This document shows positions 17,374 through 26,171 of a DNA stretch of 64,000 bases, piece after piece. A program made the translations under genes and the position numbers. Every line of letters starts with the position of its first letter. Position 1 is the first letter of the stretch. Where the stretch lies: contig NZ_JAPCIO010000003.1 of assembly GCF_025909975.1 (NCBI RefSeq), forward strand, positions 327,934 through 391,933, in the 5' to 3' direction. The notes beneath the pieces are model-generated. The model did not search any database. It was not told the origin of the DNA and saw only the letters and a program-made list of their open reading frames with translations. Origin of the DNA: Flavobacterium lacisediminis (lineage in GTDB: Bacteria; Bacteroidota; Bacteroidia; Flavobacteriales; Flavobacteriaceae).

Positions 17374-19521
17374 TTACTTCACAATTGTCATTTCGTCTAC
17401 AATGTGTTTAGCTCCTGAGAAATTCTCAATTACCCATAACACGTAACGAATATCAACATTGATAGTTCTTTGTAATTTTTTGTCAAAGATAACGTCACCT
17501 GCCATAGCTTCGATATTTCCGTCGAATGCTAAACCGATTAACTCTCCTTTACCGTTTAATACTGGAGAACCTGAATTTCCACCTGTAATATCATTGTCAG
17601 TTAAGAAACAAACGTGTAAAGAACCGTCTTTATCTGCATAACGACCAAATTCTTTTTTAGCATTCATTTCTAATACTCTTGTAGGTAAATCAAATTCTAA
17701 ATCCCCTTTTTTGTATTTTTTAACTTGACCTGCTAATGTAGTGTAGTTGTTGATTGAAGCATCATTACGTTTGTCAGCTGGCAAAGAACGAACTTTTCCA
17801 TAAGTTAAACGTAAAGTTGAGTTGGCATCTGGATATTTGATTTCTCCAATTTTAGATTCTCTTAAACCTTCCACTAATAAACGGAAAGATGCACCAAAAT
17901 CGTTTTGCGCTTTCATTAACTCTTCACTTCTTTTTCCGAAATGTGTTGTTAAATCATTTGATAAAACATATAATGGATCGTTTACTAATAAAGCTTCTGT
18001 TGGTAAATCTAAAAATGCTTTTACTTTTTCTTTAGAAGTAAAAATACTTAAATCGAAAGCTGCATTTACATATTTTGTAAAATCTCCATTATTTTCTTTA
18101 GCTAATTTTTCAACCATTGGAGCTAAAGTGTAACCTGCTTTTTTGCTATACAAACTTAATTGCGCAGCTAAAATGTCTTTCTCTGCTGGAATATGTAATT
18201 CTTTATACATTTCGTCAACCATTTCTAAAATAGCAGGAGCCATTTCAGCACGTTTAGCAGCATCCGCTTTTACATAAGCATCTAGTTGTCTACCTAAAGT
18301 TCTTCCAATAGTTCCAAAAGCAGAAGTTCTGAATAATTGTTGTAAATAATTATCATGACGAGATTTTTCATTCGTCATTGCATAATATTTATTGATTGTA
18401 GGAACTACATTACCATATTTAGCCTTATTAGCTGGTTGGTTAGCCCATTTGTGGAATTTAGCTTCTTGAGCTGCTTTTGTTTTAGCTGTACCAAATTTTG
18501 ATAATGCATCAATCATTCCTTGACGATTTTTCCAGTAGTTAGCTACTCCTGCAAATTTAGAAGCATATACCAGGTTTAAAGCATCACTTTGAACCATGTA
18601 TTTTTTCATGTTGTCCATTCCTGTTTTAGATCCTTCAACCCATGCTGGATATGCAAATTTTACATTTTGCTCAATTCCACCTGCTGGCATCCAACGGTTA
18701 GTTCTACCTGGATAACCTAAAATCATTGCGAAGTCATTTTCTTTAACACCGCCTAAATTAACTGGCAAATGGTGTTTTGGTTTTAATGGAACATTGCTTG
18801 TAGAATATTCAGCTGGATTTCCATTAGCATCAGCATACACTCTAAACATAGAGAAATCTGCTGTGTGACGTGGCCATTCCCAGTTATCAGTATCACCACC
18901 AAATTTTCCTAAACTTTCAGGTGGAGTTCCTACTAAACGAACATCTTTATAGTCTTGGTAAACGAAATAGTAATATTCGTTTCCTTGGAAAAACGGACGA
19001 ACAGAAACAGTATATTTTCCACCTTCGTTGTTTTCTTTTTCAATTTTAGCGATTTCAGCATTGATAGCTTTTTCTCTATCAGCTTCGCTCATGCTTGGAT
19101 TAACTACAGACAAGATTCTTTTTGTACAATCGTCCATACGAACAAAGAAACGTACATATAAGCTTGAAGGTTTTAACTCTTCTGATCTGTTTTTAGCCCA
19201 ATAACCATCTTTTAAATAATTTTTATCAGCTGATGATAATTCTGCAATTGCATCATATCCACAGTGGTGATTAGTTAATACTAATCCGTCTTTTGAAATC
19301 ATTTCAGCTGTACATCCACCGTTAAATTGCACAATAGCATCTTTTAAACTGTGGTTGTTGATACTGTAAATTTCTTCGGCTGTTAATTGCAAGCCCATTT
19401 TTTGCATGTCGCGGTGATTTAAACGCTCAATGAACATTAAAAACCACATTCCTTCATCTGCTTTTACCGAAGCTGGTACAAGCATAATTGCAGAAACGAC
19501 AAATAATAATAATTTTTTCAT
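17374..19521 (-). CDS. S46-family dipeptidyl peptidase, DPP7-like
   Basis: A 715-residue exported serine peptidase with a signal peptide cleaved near VKADEG (residue 22). The chymotrypsin-like triad is visible: His in TNHHCGYDA (residues 85-86), Asp in the GGDTDNWEWPRHTADF block, and Ser650 in TGGNSGSPV. The residue 18 positions after the serine, which sets S1 specificity in the family, is Gly668. DPP7 enzymes have Gly there and DPP11 enzymes have Arg, so preference for hydrophobic P1 residues is expected. The enzyme releases dipeptides from oligopeptides in the periplasm for amino-acid nutrition. It is a single-gene unit. Confidence 0.95.
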   Translation of the reverse strand: MKKLLLFVVSAIMLVPASVKADEGMWFLMFIERLNHRDMQKMGLQLTAEEIYSINNHSLKDAIVQFNGGCTAEMISKDGLVLTNHHCGYDAIAELSSADKNYLKDGYWAKNRSEELKPSSLYVRFFVRMDDCTKRILSVVNPSMSEADREKAINAEIAKIEKENNEGGKYTVSVRPFFQGNEYYYFVYQDYKDVRLVGTPPESLGKFGGDTDNWEWPRHTADFSMFRVYADANGNPAEYSTSNVPLKPKHHLPVNLGGVKENDFAMILGYPGRTNRWMPAGGIEQNVKFAYPAWVEGSKTGMDNMKKYMVQSDALNLVYASKFAGVANYWKNRQGMIDALSKFGTAKTKAAQEAKFHKWANQPANKAKYGNVVPTINKYYAMTNEKSRHDNYLQQLFRTSAFGTIGRTLGRQLDAYVKADAAKRAEMAPAILEMVDEMYKELHIPAEKDILAAQLSLYSKKAGYTLAPMVEKLAKENNGDFTKYVNAAFDLSIFTSKEKVKAFLDLPTEALLVNDPLYVLSNDLTTHFGKRSEELMKAQNDFGASFRLLVEGLRESKIGEIKYPDANSTLRLTYGKVRSLPADKRNDASINNYTTLAGQVKKYKKGDLEFDLPTRVLEMNAKKEFGRYADKDGSLHVCFLTDNDITGGNSGSPVLNGKGELIGLAFDGNIEAMAGDVIFDKKLQRTINVDIRYVLWVIENFSGAKHIVDEMTIVK

Positions 19522-19655
19522 AATAAATATGTGTTCTTTTGATTTGTGAGGCGAATATAATTAAAAATACGATTTCGATAAAATTATACCCTAAAAATCA
19601 GATTAGATTGAAGCAATTTTAACTTTTTATTATAATACCTGCATTAAAAACAAAA

Positions 19656-19680
19656 AAGCATCTCCAAATTGAAGATGCTT
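19656..19680 (-). terminator. Rho-independent terminator after obg
   Basis: Arms AAGCATCT (19656-19663) and AGATGCTT (19673-19680) flank a nine-base loop. On the minus strand six T follow the stem. It lies 22 bases beyond the obg stop. Confidence 0.85.
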
Positions 19681-19701
19681 TTTCTTACTTTTTTATTACT
19701 T

Positions 19702-20712
19702 TTATTTTTCTTCTACATTCAACATTTGCCACAATTTGTCTTTCAACTCTTGTAAACCTTGTTGCGCAACAGAAGAAATAAACATATAAGGTGTTCCTTT
19801 AAATTCTTTGTCCAATTGTTTTTTCAATTCTGCTTTTAATTCATCGTCTAACATATCGCATTTTGAAATCACAATCAAACGATCTTTATCCAACATTTCT
19901 GGATTGTAACGACGTAACTCATCTAACAGAATTTCGTATTCTTTCTTAATATCATCTGCATCTGCAGGAACTAAAAATAACAAAGTTGAATTACGCTCAA
20001 TATGACGCAAGAAATAATGACCTAATCCTTTTCCTTCCGCCGCACCTTCAATAATTCCCGGAATATCAGCCATTACAAACGATTGAAAATCTCTGTAAGC
20101 TACAATTCCTAAATTAGGTTTTAAAGTCGTAAACGGATAATCAGCAATTTTTGGCTTAGCCGAAGTTAAAACAGAAAGTAAAGTTGATTTTCCTGCGTTT
20201 GGAAAACCTACTAAACCAACATCTGCTAATACTTTTAATTCTAAAGTTACATCAACTTCTTTTACAGGCATTCCAGGCTGCGCGTAACGAGGTGTTTGAT
20301 TGGTTGAACTTCTAAAATGCCAGTTTCCTAAACCACCTTTTCCTCCTTCTGCTAAAATTCGAACCTCATCATGTTCTGTAATTTCAAACAAAACATCTCC
20401 TGTTTCTTGGTCTTTTACAACCGTTCCTAATGGAACTTCAATGTATTTGTCTTCTCCGTCATGTCCTGTACTTCTTGAACTTCCTCCATCACCTCCGTGA
20501 CCAGCACGCATGTGTTTCAGAAATTTCAAATGAAATAAAGTCCAAAGATTTTTATTTCCTTTTATATATACGTGTCCACCGCGACCACCATCACCACCAT
20601 CAGGTCCACCTTTTTCAATAAATTTTTCTCTGTGTAAATGCGACGACCCTTTTCCTCCCTTTCCGGAAGAAACATATATTTTTACGTAGTCTACAAAGTT
20701 ACCTTCAGTCAT
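19702..20712 (-). CDS. obg: Obg/CgtA GTPase
   Basis: A 336-residue Obg protein. Residues 1-160 are the glycine-rich Obg fold ([27 protein letters not shown]). The G domain follows with G1 [10 protein letters not shown]2/G3 [11 protein letters not shown] and [16 protein letters not shown], and G4 ISKCD. There is no C-terminal OCT domain, as is normal in Bacteroidota. The GTPase binds the 50S ribosomal subunit and controls its maturation and stress responses. It is the last gene of a minus-strand run (hpt, adk, CorC-like, short ORF, obg) and starts 17 bases after the short ORF. Confidence 0.96.
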   Translation of the reverse strand: MTEGNFVDYVKIYVSSGKGGKGSSHLHREKFIEKGGPDGGDGGRGGHVYIKGNKNLWTLFHLKFLKHMRAGHGGDGGSSRSTGHDGEDKYIEVPLGTVVKDQETGDVLFEITEHDEVRILAEGGKGGLGNWHFRSSTNQTPRYAQPGMPVKEVDVTLELKVLADVGLVGFPNAGKSTLLSVLTSAKPKIADYPFTTLKPNLGIVAYRDFQSFVMADIPGIIEGAAEGKGLGHYFLRHIERNSTLLFLVPADADDIKKEYEILLDELRRYNPEMLDKDRLIVISKCDMLDDELKAELKKQLDKEFKGTPYMFISSVAQQGLQELKDKLWQMLNVEEK

Positions 20713-20729
20713 TCTTTCTTTTCTTTAAA

Positions 20730-20804
20730 TTATTTTTGACAAAGACTACTATTAAACCGAATGTCCACTGGACATTCTCCTCTTAATATCAAATCTTCTG
20801 TCAT
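20730..20804 (-). CDS. possible 24-residue small protein upstream of obg
   Basis: An ATG at 20804 opens 24 codons ending TAA at 20730. The product begins MTEDLILRGECP and ends NSSLCQK, with two cysteines. It starts 8 bases after the CorC-like gene stop and ends 17 bases before the obg start, which fits a packed operon. The middle of the frame contains a perfect 9-base inverted repeat (20759-20777), so the segment could instead be a structured RNA element or a leader peptide. No homologue is known to me. Confidence 0.35.
   Translation of the reverse strand: MTEDLILRGECPVDIRFNSSLCQK
20759..20777. repeat. 19-base palindrome in the obg leader
   Basis: GAATGTCCA and TGGACATTC flank a single central base. 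In RNA this gives an eight-pair stem with a three-base loop. No T run follows on the minus strand, so it does not look like a terminator. It may be an operator, an RNA element or part of the short coding frame. Confidence 0.6.
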
Positions 20805-20812
20805 CTTTTCTT

Positions 20813-22087
20813 TTATTCTTTTAAATTGGTAATTAAAACTTTATCAATTTTAACACCGTCCATATCGATAACTTCGAACTCTAATTTGTTCCAAATTAAC
20901 TTTTGTCCTTGTTTTGGGATTATCCCTAATTCTGTTATGATTAATCCACTAACTGTTGTTACTTCGTAATCACCTGTTAACTCATCCATATCGAAATAAG
21001 TTAAGAAATCGTGTAACGAATAATGTCCGTCAACTAACCACGAACCATCTTCTCTTGCCACAATTTTAAATTCGTCTTCATAGAAATCAGCCGCATCTCC
21101 TACTAACGCTTCTAAAATATCGTTTAATGTAATAATTCCCTGGAAAACACCATGCTCATCGGTAACCAAAGCATAATGTACTTTTGAAAGTTTAAAATTT
21201 TCCAATGCTTTGTATGCCGAGGTATGTTCAATAAAATAAACCGGTTCTCTGGTAATCGCTTTTAAATCGAAATTTCCTTTCTCGAAATTAGAAAACAAAT
21301 CTTTTAATAAAACGATTCCTTCCACATCATCTAAATTATCCGCACATACTGGATAAACCGAATGCAATTCATCTAAAACTTTCGCTTTAATTTCTTCAAT
21401 TGTGTCTTCATAAGACAAATACACAATTGAATTTCGGTGTGTCATTAACGAATTTACTTTTCTATCTCCAATATGAAAAACACGTTCCACAATATCTTGT
21501 TCAATTTCTTGAACTTCTCCTACTTCTGTTCCTTCCTTAATAATAGCTTTGATTTCTTCTTCGGTAACTTTTCCATCAGCCGTTGGTTTTATTTGAAGCA
21601 TTTTCAATAAAAACTCAGTCGACGTAGTCAACAACCATATAAAAGGCATTGTTATCGTTGAAACCAATTTCATTGGAACGGCAACTGCTTTAGCAATTCC
21701 TTCAGGATAATTCAAGCCAATTCTTTTTGGCAATAATTCTCCTAAAACCAAAGAGAAAAAGGTTAATACCACAACCACAATTCCAACTGCAACAGAATTT
21801 GCATAAGGTTTTAGTGCTTCAAAAGTGGCTACAAAATTTTGAACATCAGTAGTGATTTTATCCCCCGAATAAATACCCGTTAAAATTCCGATTAAGGTAA
21901 TTCCGATTTGAACTGTTGATAAGAATTCATTTGGTGAATTAGCTAAATCTAAGGCTGCTTTAGCATTTTTGTTCCCTTTTTTTGCTGCTGTTTCTAAACG
22001 GTTTTTACGTGCTGAAATCAATGCGATTTCCGACATTGAAAAAACACCGTTTAAAAGAATCAGAAAGAGAATGATTAAAATTTCCAT
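20813..22087 (-). CDS. CNNM/CorC-HlyC family membrane protein
   Basis: A 424-residue protein with the hemolysin/CorC layout. Residues 1-190 are the DUF21 membrane domain with about four helices, starting MEILIILFLILLNGVFSMSE. Residues 205-335 hold a CBS pair (MTHRNSIVYLS, then GIITLNDILEALVGD). Residues 345-424 are the CorC_HlyC transporter-associated domain. The family includes magnesium/cobalt efflux proteins in the inner membrane; the hemolysin name is historical. It lies between adk and obg on the same strand. The GldE gliding protein has the same architecture, but its usual neighbours are absent here. Confidence 0.88.
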   Translation of the reverse strand: MEILIILFLILLNGVFSMSEIALISARKNRLETAAKKGNKNAKAALDLANSPNEFLSTVQIGITLIGILTGIYSGDKITTDVQNFVATFEALKPYANSVAVGIVVVVLTFFSLVLGELLPKRIGLNYPEGIAKAVAVPMKLVSTITMPFIWLLTTSTEFLLKMLQIKPTADGKVTEEEIKAIIKEGTEVGEVQEIEQDIVERVFHIGDRKVNSLMTHRNSIVYLSYEDTIEEIKAKVLDELHSVYPVCADNLDDVEGIVLLKDLFSNFEKGNFDLKAITREPVYFIEHTSAYKALENFKLSKVHYALVTDEHGVFQGIITLNDILEALVGDAADFYEDEFKIVAREDGSWLVDGHYSLHDFLTYFDMDELTGDYEVTTVSGLIITELGIIPKQGQKLIWNKLEFEVIDMDGVKIDKVLITNLKE

Positions 22088-22106
22088 AGTTAAAATTATA
22101 AAAAAA

Positions 22107-22137
22107 GAGCTAAAATCCCAAATTACGGAAATAGCTC
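22107..22137 (-). terminator. possible terminator between adk and the CorC-like gene
   Basis: Arms GAGCTA (22107-22112) and TAGCTC (22132-22137) enclose a 19-base loop, with seven A on the plus side that read as T on the minus strand. The long loop makes it weaker than the other hairpins here. Confidence 0.5.
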
Positions 22138-22206
22138 CTTTTCTGTGTGCAAATATCGAAAAAAAAATCGAAAGCCCGAAATTTATCTCAAAGCCTTATT
22201 TTTCAA

Positions 22207-22779
22207 TTAAAATGTGTCTAAAACCAAACTTAATCTTTCGGTAACTTCTTCAATAGATCCAATACCATCAACTGCGTAAAATTTGTGTTGCGCTTTGTAA
22301 TAATCCATTAGTGGCGCGGTTTTTTCGTTGTATTCTTGGTAACGATTTCTGATTTTTTCTTCGTCTTGATCGTCTGGTCTTCCTGAAGTTTTTCCTCTTT
22401 CTAACAAACGTTGCACTAAGATTTCATCATTAGCTTCCAAAGCTACTGTAGCTGTAATTTCTTGATTTTTACCTTCTAAAAACTTATCTAAAGCTTCAGC
22501 TTGAGCAATTGTTCTTGGAAAACCATCAAATAAAAAACCTGCTGCTTGTGGATTTTTGTCTACTTCGCTTTGCAACATTTTAATAGTTACTTCATCTGGA
22601 ACCAAATTACCTTTATCCATAAAAGTTTTAGCTAATCTTCCTAATTCAGTATCATTTTTAATGTTAAATCTAAAAATATCCCCTGTAGATAAATGTACTA
22701 AATTGTATTTGTGCTTTAAAAAATCGGCTTGTGTTCCTTTTCCTGCTCCTGGTTTACCAAATAATACGATATTGATCAT
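22207..22779 (-). CDS. adk: adenylate kinase
   Basis: A 190-residue adenylate kinase of the short type. The P-loop is GKPGAGKGTQ (residues 8-17), the AMP-binding region is HLSTGDIFR, and the signature is FLFDGFPRTIAQAEAL. The LID region is short (ERGKTSGRPDD) and lacks the zinc-binding cysteines of long forms. It interconverts ATP, AMP and ADP in the cytoplasm. It follows hpt with a 30-base gap, a purine-salvage pairing that makes functional sense. Confidence 0.97.
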   Translation of the reverse strand: MINIVLFGKPGAGKGTQADFLKHKYNLVHLSTGDIFRFNIKNDTELGRLAKTFMDKGNLVPDEVTIKMLQSEVDKNPQAAGFLFDGFPRTIAQAEALDKFLEGKNQEITATVALEANDEILVQRLLERGKTSGRPDDQDEEKIRNRYQEYNEKTAPLMDYYKAQHKFYAVDGIGSIEEVTERLSLVLDTF

Positions 22780-22809
22780 TGTTTTGTTATGTTAAGTTGT
22801 AATAGTTAG

Positions 22810-23340
22810 TTATTCTGATAATTGATAAATGTCTTTTAAATTTCTTCCTAAACCATCGTAGTCTAAACCATATCCTACTATAAATTTATTTGGAATTCGA
22901 ATTCCTACATAATCTAGTTTAATGTCTTTTGTATAGGCTTCTGGTTTTAAGAATAAAGTAGCGATTTTGAAATGTTTCACATTGTGTTGCTTCATAATAG
23001 CTTTTAATTCCTCAATCGTATTTCCAGTATCTACAATATCTTCGACAATAATTACAGAACGACCTTCTAAACTTTGGTTTAAACCAATCAGTTCTTTTAC
23101 TTCGTTTGTGGTTTGTGTTCCTTCATAAGATGCCATTTTTACAAATGAAACTTCGCAATTGTGACTGTATTTTTTCAATAAGTCAGCCACAACCATGAAA
23201 GCGCCATTCAAAACTCCAATAAAAACAGGGACGTCATCGCAAAAATCGTCTTCAATTTGTTTTGCCATGTTTTCAATGGCGAAGTTAATTTCCTCTCCCG
23301 AAATAAAAACTTCAAATTTCTTATCGTGTAGTTGTATCAC
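22810..23340 (-). CDS. hpt: hypoxanthine phosphoribosyltransferase
   Basis: A 176-residue type I phosphoribosyltransferase. The PRPP-binding motif is VIIVEDIVDTGNTI (residues 96-109). The flexible loop SYEGTQTT and the C-terminal hood LDYVGIRIPNKFIVGYG match hypoxanthine-guanine enzymes. It salvages hypoxanthine, and probably guanine, to nucleotides in the cytoplasm. It is the first gene of the hpt-adk run, with a good promoter at 23366-23397. Confidence 0.96.
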   Translation of the reverse strand: MIQLHDKKFEVFISGEEINFAIENMAKQIEDDFCDDVPVFIGVLNGAFMVVADLLKKYSHNCEVSFVKMASYEGTQTTNEVKELIGLNQSLEGRSVIIVEDIVDTGNTIEELKAIMKQHNVKHFKIATLFLKPEAYTKDIKLDYVGIRIPNKFIVGYGLDYDGLGRNLKDIYQLSE

Positions 23341-23365
23341 TTTGGTTAGATTTAGAAATAAACAA

Positions 23366-23397
23366 CAAATTTAAGAAAGTCAAATGAATAGCTACAA
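23366..23397 (-). promoter_or_regulatory. Bacteroidota-type promoter for hpt
   Basis: On the minus strand TTG (23397-23395) is followed after 21 bases by TAAATTTG (23373-23366), matching the TTG/TAnnTTTG consensus. The -7 box ends 25 bases before the hpt ATG. Confidence 0.65.
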
Positions 23398-23436
23398 AGT
23401 ATTTCAACTTTTTTGCAAATTTGATATATTTACCGA

Positions 23437-23985
23437 ATGAAAAGTCAAATGTATCAGAAAATCGAAGAAAGCACTTGCCATGTTGCCAGCCGGAAAATGG
23501 TTAGTAATTTTGCTATGAAAGATGAAAATCACCTTAAAGAAATGATACAACTTGCTTTTGACACAAAAGATGAATTACATGTAAAAGCCTTTTGGAGTTT
23601 GGATTTGGTTTGCGAAAAGAAACTGAAACAATTTGTTCCTTATATTGAAGATTTTTGTAGCGTTCTTCCAAAAATAAAAGATGATTCTGCATTACGACCA
23701 GCGACTAAAATTGCCTTTTTTCTATCCAAAAGTAATCACAGAAAAAACGGAATTTCTCTCACACAACAACAAGAACACAATTTAATCGAAGCCTTAATTG
23801 ACCGATTGATTCAAGACGAAAAAGTAGCAGCAAAAGTGTATGCTATGAAAGCCCTTTTTGTCTTGGGAAAGAAATACGATTGGGTTCACGAAGAATTAAA
23901 AACGATTATTTCTCAAGATTATTCGAATCATACCGCGGCTTACCAAGCGGCAACTCGAAATCTTTTGAAAAAACTCAACAAGTAA
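23437..23985 (+). CDS. HEAT-like helical protein of unknown function
   Basis: A 182-residue cytoplasmic protein with no signal peptide. It is all helical, with repeated pairs such as KEMIQLAFDTKDELHVKAFW and EKVAAKVYAMKALFVLGKKY that resemble HEAT/ARM repeats. No catalytic motif is visible. It precedes purK by 73 bases, but purK has its own promoter in that spacer, so the pair need not be functionally linked. HEAT proteins are binding scaffolds; no partner can be named. Confidence 0.75.
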   Translation: MKSQMYQKIEESTCHVASRKMVSNFAMKDENHLKEMIQLAFDTKDELHVKAFWSLDLVCEKKLKQFVPYIEDFCSVLPKIKDDSALRPATKIAFFLSKSNHRKNGISLTQQQEHNLIEALIDRLIQDEKVAAKVYAMKALFVLGKKYDWVHEELKTIISQDYSNHTAAYQAATRNLLKKLNK

Positions 23986-23987
23986 CA

Positions 23988-24022
23988 AATTGTTAATTAT
24001 CAATTGTTAATTATCAATTGTC
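23988..24022. repeat. 7-bp-period spacer repeat upstream of purK
   Basis: Five heptamers alternate AATTGTT and AATTATC, the last reading AATTGTC. This gives an exact 14-base tandem copy at 23988-24001 and 24002-24015. The purK promoter TTG box falls inside the second copy. Confidence 0.75.
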
Positions 24023-24034
24023 TGAGTATCTTTG
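24004..24034 (+). promoter_or_regulatory. Bacteroidota-type promoter for purK
   Basis: TTG at 24004-24006 and TATCTTTG at 24027-24034 are 20 bases apart, matching the TTG/TAnnTTTG consensus. The ATG follows 24 bases after the -7 box. Confidence 0.72.
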
Positions 24035-24058
24035 CGACACAAACAACACAACAACAAA

Positions 24059-25213
24059 ATGAATTATTTTTCTTCTGATTTTAAATTAGGAATTTTAGGA
24101 GGAGGTCAATTAGGAAAAATGCTTTTGACCGAAACTCGAAAATTTGATATTCAAACTTTAGTTTTAGAACCAAGCGAAGAAGCTCCAGCACGATACAGTT
24201 GCAACGGATTTTACAAAGGCAGTTTAATGGATTTTGACACTGTTTATCAATTTGGTAAAATGGTCGATTTGTTAACTATCGAAATTGAGAATGTAAATCT
24301 AGAGGCTTTAGATCAATTGGAAGCAGAAGGATTACCGATTTACCCTTCGCCAAAAACCTTACGTTTGATTCAAAACAAAGGAAAACAAAAAGATTATTAC
24401 GTTTCAAACGATATTCCCACTTCGCCACACCAACGCTTTGTTGATTTGAACGATTTAAGAAACGCTTTAGCGAAAGACGAATTAGAATTTCCATTCGTTT
24501 GGAAATGTGCGCAATTTGGTTACGACGGAAATGGCGTTAAAATTTGTCGCTCAGCATTAGACTTGGTAAAATTACCTGATGTAGAATGTATTGCAGAAGA
24601 AATGGTTCCGTTCAAAAATGAATTAGCGGTAATTGTAGCACGTTCTGTTTCTGGAGAAGTGAAAACCTATCCTGTAGTAGAAATGGAATTTCATCCAGAA
24701 GCGAATCAAGTGGAATATGTTATTTGCCCTGCTCGTATCGATGAAAAAGTAGCACAAAAAGCTACTGAAGTTGCGTTGAAAGTTTCAGAAGCTTTCAATC
24801 ATGTTGGACTATTAGCAGTGGAAATGTTTCAAACCGAAGACGATGAAATTTTGGTAAACGAAGTTGCTCCTCGCCCACATAATTCGGGACATTATTCGAT
24901 TGAAGCGAGTTATACTTCGCAATTCGAAAACCATTTACGTGCGATTTTAAACTTACCTTTAGGAAACACCGATAGCAAAGTTGCCGGAATTATGGTAAAT
25001 TTGGTTGGTGAAGAAGGTTTTTCCGGACAAGTAGTTTACGAAAACATAGAGAAAATCATGGCAATTGATGGCGTAACACCACACATTTACGGAAAAAGAG
25101 AAACAAGACCTTTCCGAAAAATGGGACACGTTACGATTGTAAATGAAAACATGACGGAAGCAAGAAAAATTGCAGAGGAAGTCAAGAATTCAATTAGAGT
25201 GATTTGCCAATAA
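24059..25213 (+). CDS. purK: 5-(carboxyamino)imidazole ribonucleotide synthase
   Basis: A 384-residue ATP-grasp enzyme. It opens with the nucleotide-binding turn LGILGGGQLGKM, and the ATP-grasp core includes FPFVWKCAQFGYDGNGVKI and EEMVPFKNELAVIVAR. The metal and substrate region is NEVAPRPHNSGHYSIEA. It makes N5-CAIR from AIR, bicarbonate and ATP. The ATG at 24059 was chosen because an in-frame TTG at 24032 is part of the -7 promoter box and the family starts at this methionine. purE lies downstream, separated by a small membrane protein gene. Confidence 0.96.
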   Translation: MNYFSSDFKLGILGGGQLGKMLLTETRKFDIQTLVLEPSEEAPARYSCNGFYKGSLMDFDTVYQFGKMVDLLTIEIENVNLEALDQLEAEGLPIYPSPKTLRLIQNKGKQKDYYVSNDIPTSPHQRFVDLNDLRNALAKDELEFPFVWKCAQFGYDGNGVKICRSALDLVKLPDVECIAEEMVPFKNELAVIVARSVSGEVKTYPVVEMEFHPEANQVEYVICPARIDEKVAQKATEVALKVSEAFNHVGLLAVEMFQTEDDEILVNEVAPRPHNSGHYSIEASYTSQFENHLRAILNLPLGNTDSKVAGIMVNLVGEEGFSGQVVYENIEKIMAIDGVTPHIYGKRETRPFRKMGHVTIVNENMTEARKIAEEVKNSIRVICQ

Positions 25214-25233
25214 GACAATGTGTCAATTTGAAA

Positions 25234-25533
25234 ATGATAAATAAAATAATAAAAGTTAGTTTTTATACCACAATTTTATTTTGTGTAATTTCATTTTTAT
25301 CATTATCATTTTCAATGCTTTACAGTAGATTCAATAATATATCCCCAAATTTAATGATTGGTTTTCCATTTGAAATGTATTATCAATTTGAAGTTAGAGG
25401 CAAATGTAACGAACGAACTTTATTGCATGGAACACATTTTATCAATATAGCATACAATTATATAATTTGTTTAATTGTAATAGTTTCACTGAACTATAAA
25501 CAGCAAACCAAAAATAATAAACAACAAACATGA
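25234..25533 (+). CDS. small membrane protein between purK and purE
   Basis: A 99-residue protein from the ATG at 25234, with two hydrophobic helices (about residues 8-28 and 72-88) and a central soluble part (RFNNISPNLMIGFPFEMYYQ, then EVRGKCNERTLLHGTHFI). Its stop overlaps the purE start by 4 bases, so it is read through the purKE transcript. It starts 20 bases after the purK stop. A longer frame begins at TTG 25204 inside purK, but the ATG is preferred. I recognise no family, and a role in purine synthesis is not implied. Confidence 0.6.
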   Translation: MINKIIKVSFYTTILFCVISFLSLSFSMLYSRFNNISPNLMIGFPFEMYYQFEVRGKCNERTLLHGTHFINIAYNYIICLIVIVSLNYKQQTKNNKQQT

Positions 25534-26012
25534 GTAAAGTAGCAATCATAATGGGAAGCATTTCGGACATGCCGGTAATGCAAGAAGCCATCGACATATT
25601 AAAAGGATTTGATATCGAAACCGAGGTAGATATTGTTTCGGCACACAGAACACCTGAAAAATTATTTGACTTCAGTAAAAACGCACACGAAAGAGGCATT
25701 TCTGTAATTATTGCTGGTGCTGGTGGTGCGGCTCATTTACCTGGAATGGTTGCTTCTATGTCGCCACTTCCTGTAATTGGAGTTCCTGTAAAATCGAGCA
25801 ATTCTATTGATGGATGGGATTCAGTTTTATCTATTTTACAAATGCCAGGTGGAGTTCCTGTAGCAACTGTTGCGTTAAACGGAGCAAAAAATGCTGGAAT
25901 CTTAGCTGCACAAATTATCGGAAGTTCTGATAAATGTGTTTTAGATAAAATTATCGCTTACAAAGAAGGATTAAAACAAGCAGTTTTAAAAGCTTCGGAA
26001 GGATTGAAATAA
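25530..26012 (+). CDS. purE: N5-carboxyaminoimidazole ribonucleotide mutase
   Basis: A 160-residue class I PurE. The phosphate-binding loop is IMGSISDMPVM, followed by VSAHRTPEKLFDF with the catalytic His, and IAGAGGAAHLPGMVAS plus the PVKSSNSIDGWDSVLSI block. It moves the carboxylate of N5-CAIR to C4 to give CAIR, acting directly after PurK. A strong terminator follows at 26020. The start overlaps the stop of the small membrane protein gene (ATGA). Confidence 0.97.
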   Translation: MSKVAIIMGSISDMPVMQEAIDILKGFDIETEVDIVSAHRTPEKLFDFSKNAHERGISVIIAGAGGAAHLPGMVASMSPLPVIGVPVKSSNSIDGWDSVLSILQMPGGVPVATVALNGAKNAGILAAQIIGSSDKCVLDKIIAYKEGLKQAVLKASEGLK

Positions 26013-26019
26013 AAATAGA

Positions 26020-26049
26020 AAATCCCGAGTTATTGCTAACTCGGGATTT
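26020..26049 (+). terminator. Rho-independent terminator after purE
   Basis: Thirteen-base arms, AAATCCCGAGTTA (26020-26032) and its complement (26037-26049), enclose a four-base loop. It lies 7 bases after the purE stop. The T run on the plus strand is short. Confidence 0.85.
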
Positions 26050-26171
26050 CTACTCACAATTAAGTGACAACTATAAAAAAATTCTACTCTCTCTCTGTTT
26101 GGGGCAAAAAGGATGTTCGTACATCATTTCGTCGACAAAATTATACACTTTATCGATAAAAACAAATTTTT

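Noticed and set aside
22780..22806. GTT-rich 5-bp periodic stretch upstream of adk
   Set aside because: Units are too variable and the phase is lost after four copies.
24032..24058. Upstream TTG start for purK
   Set aside because: The TTG is part of the -7 promoter box TATCTTTG, and the added residues lack family similarity.
26089..26099. Short CT repeat upstream of the M3 peptidase gene
   Set aside because: Only about five dinucleotides; too short to suggest phase variation.
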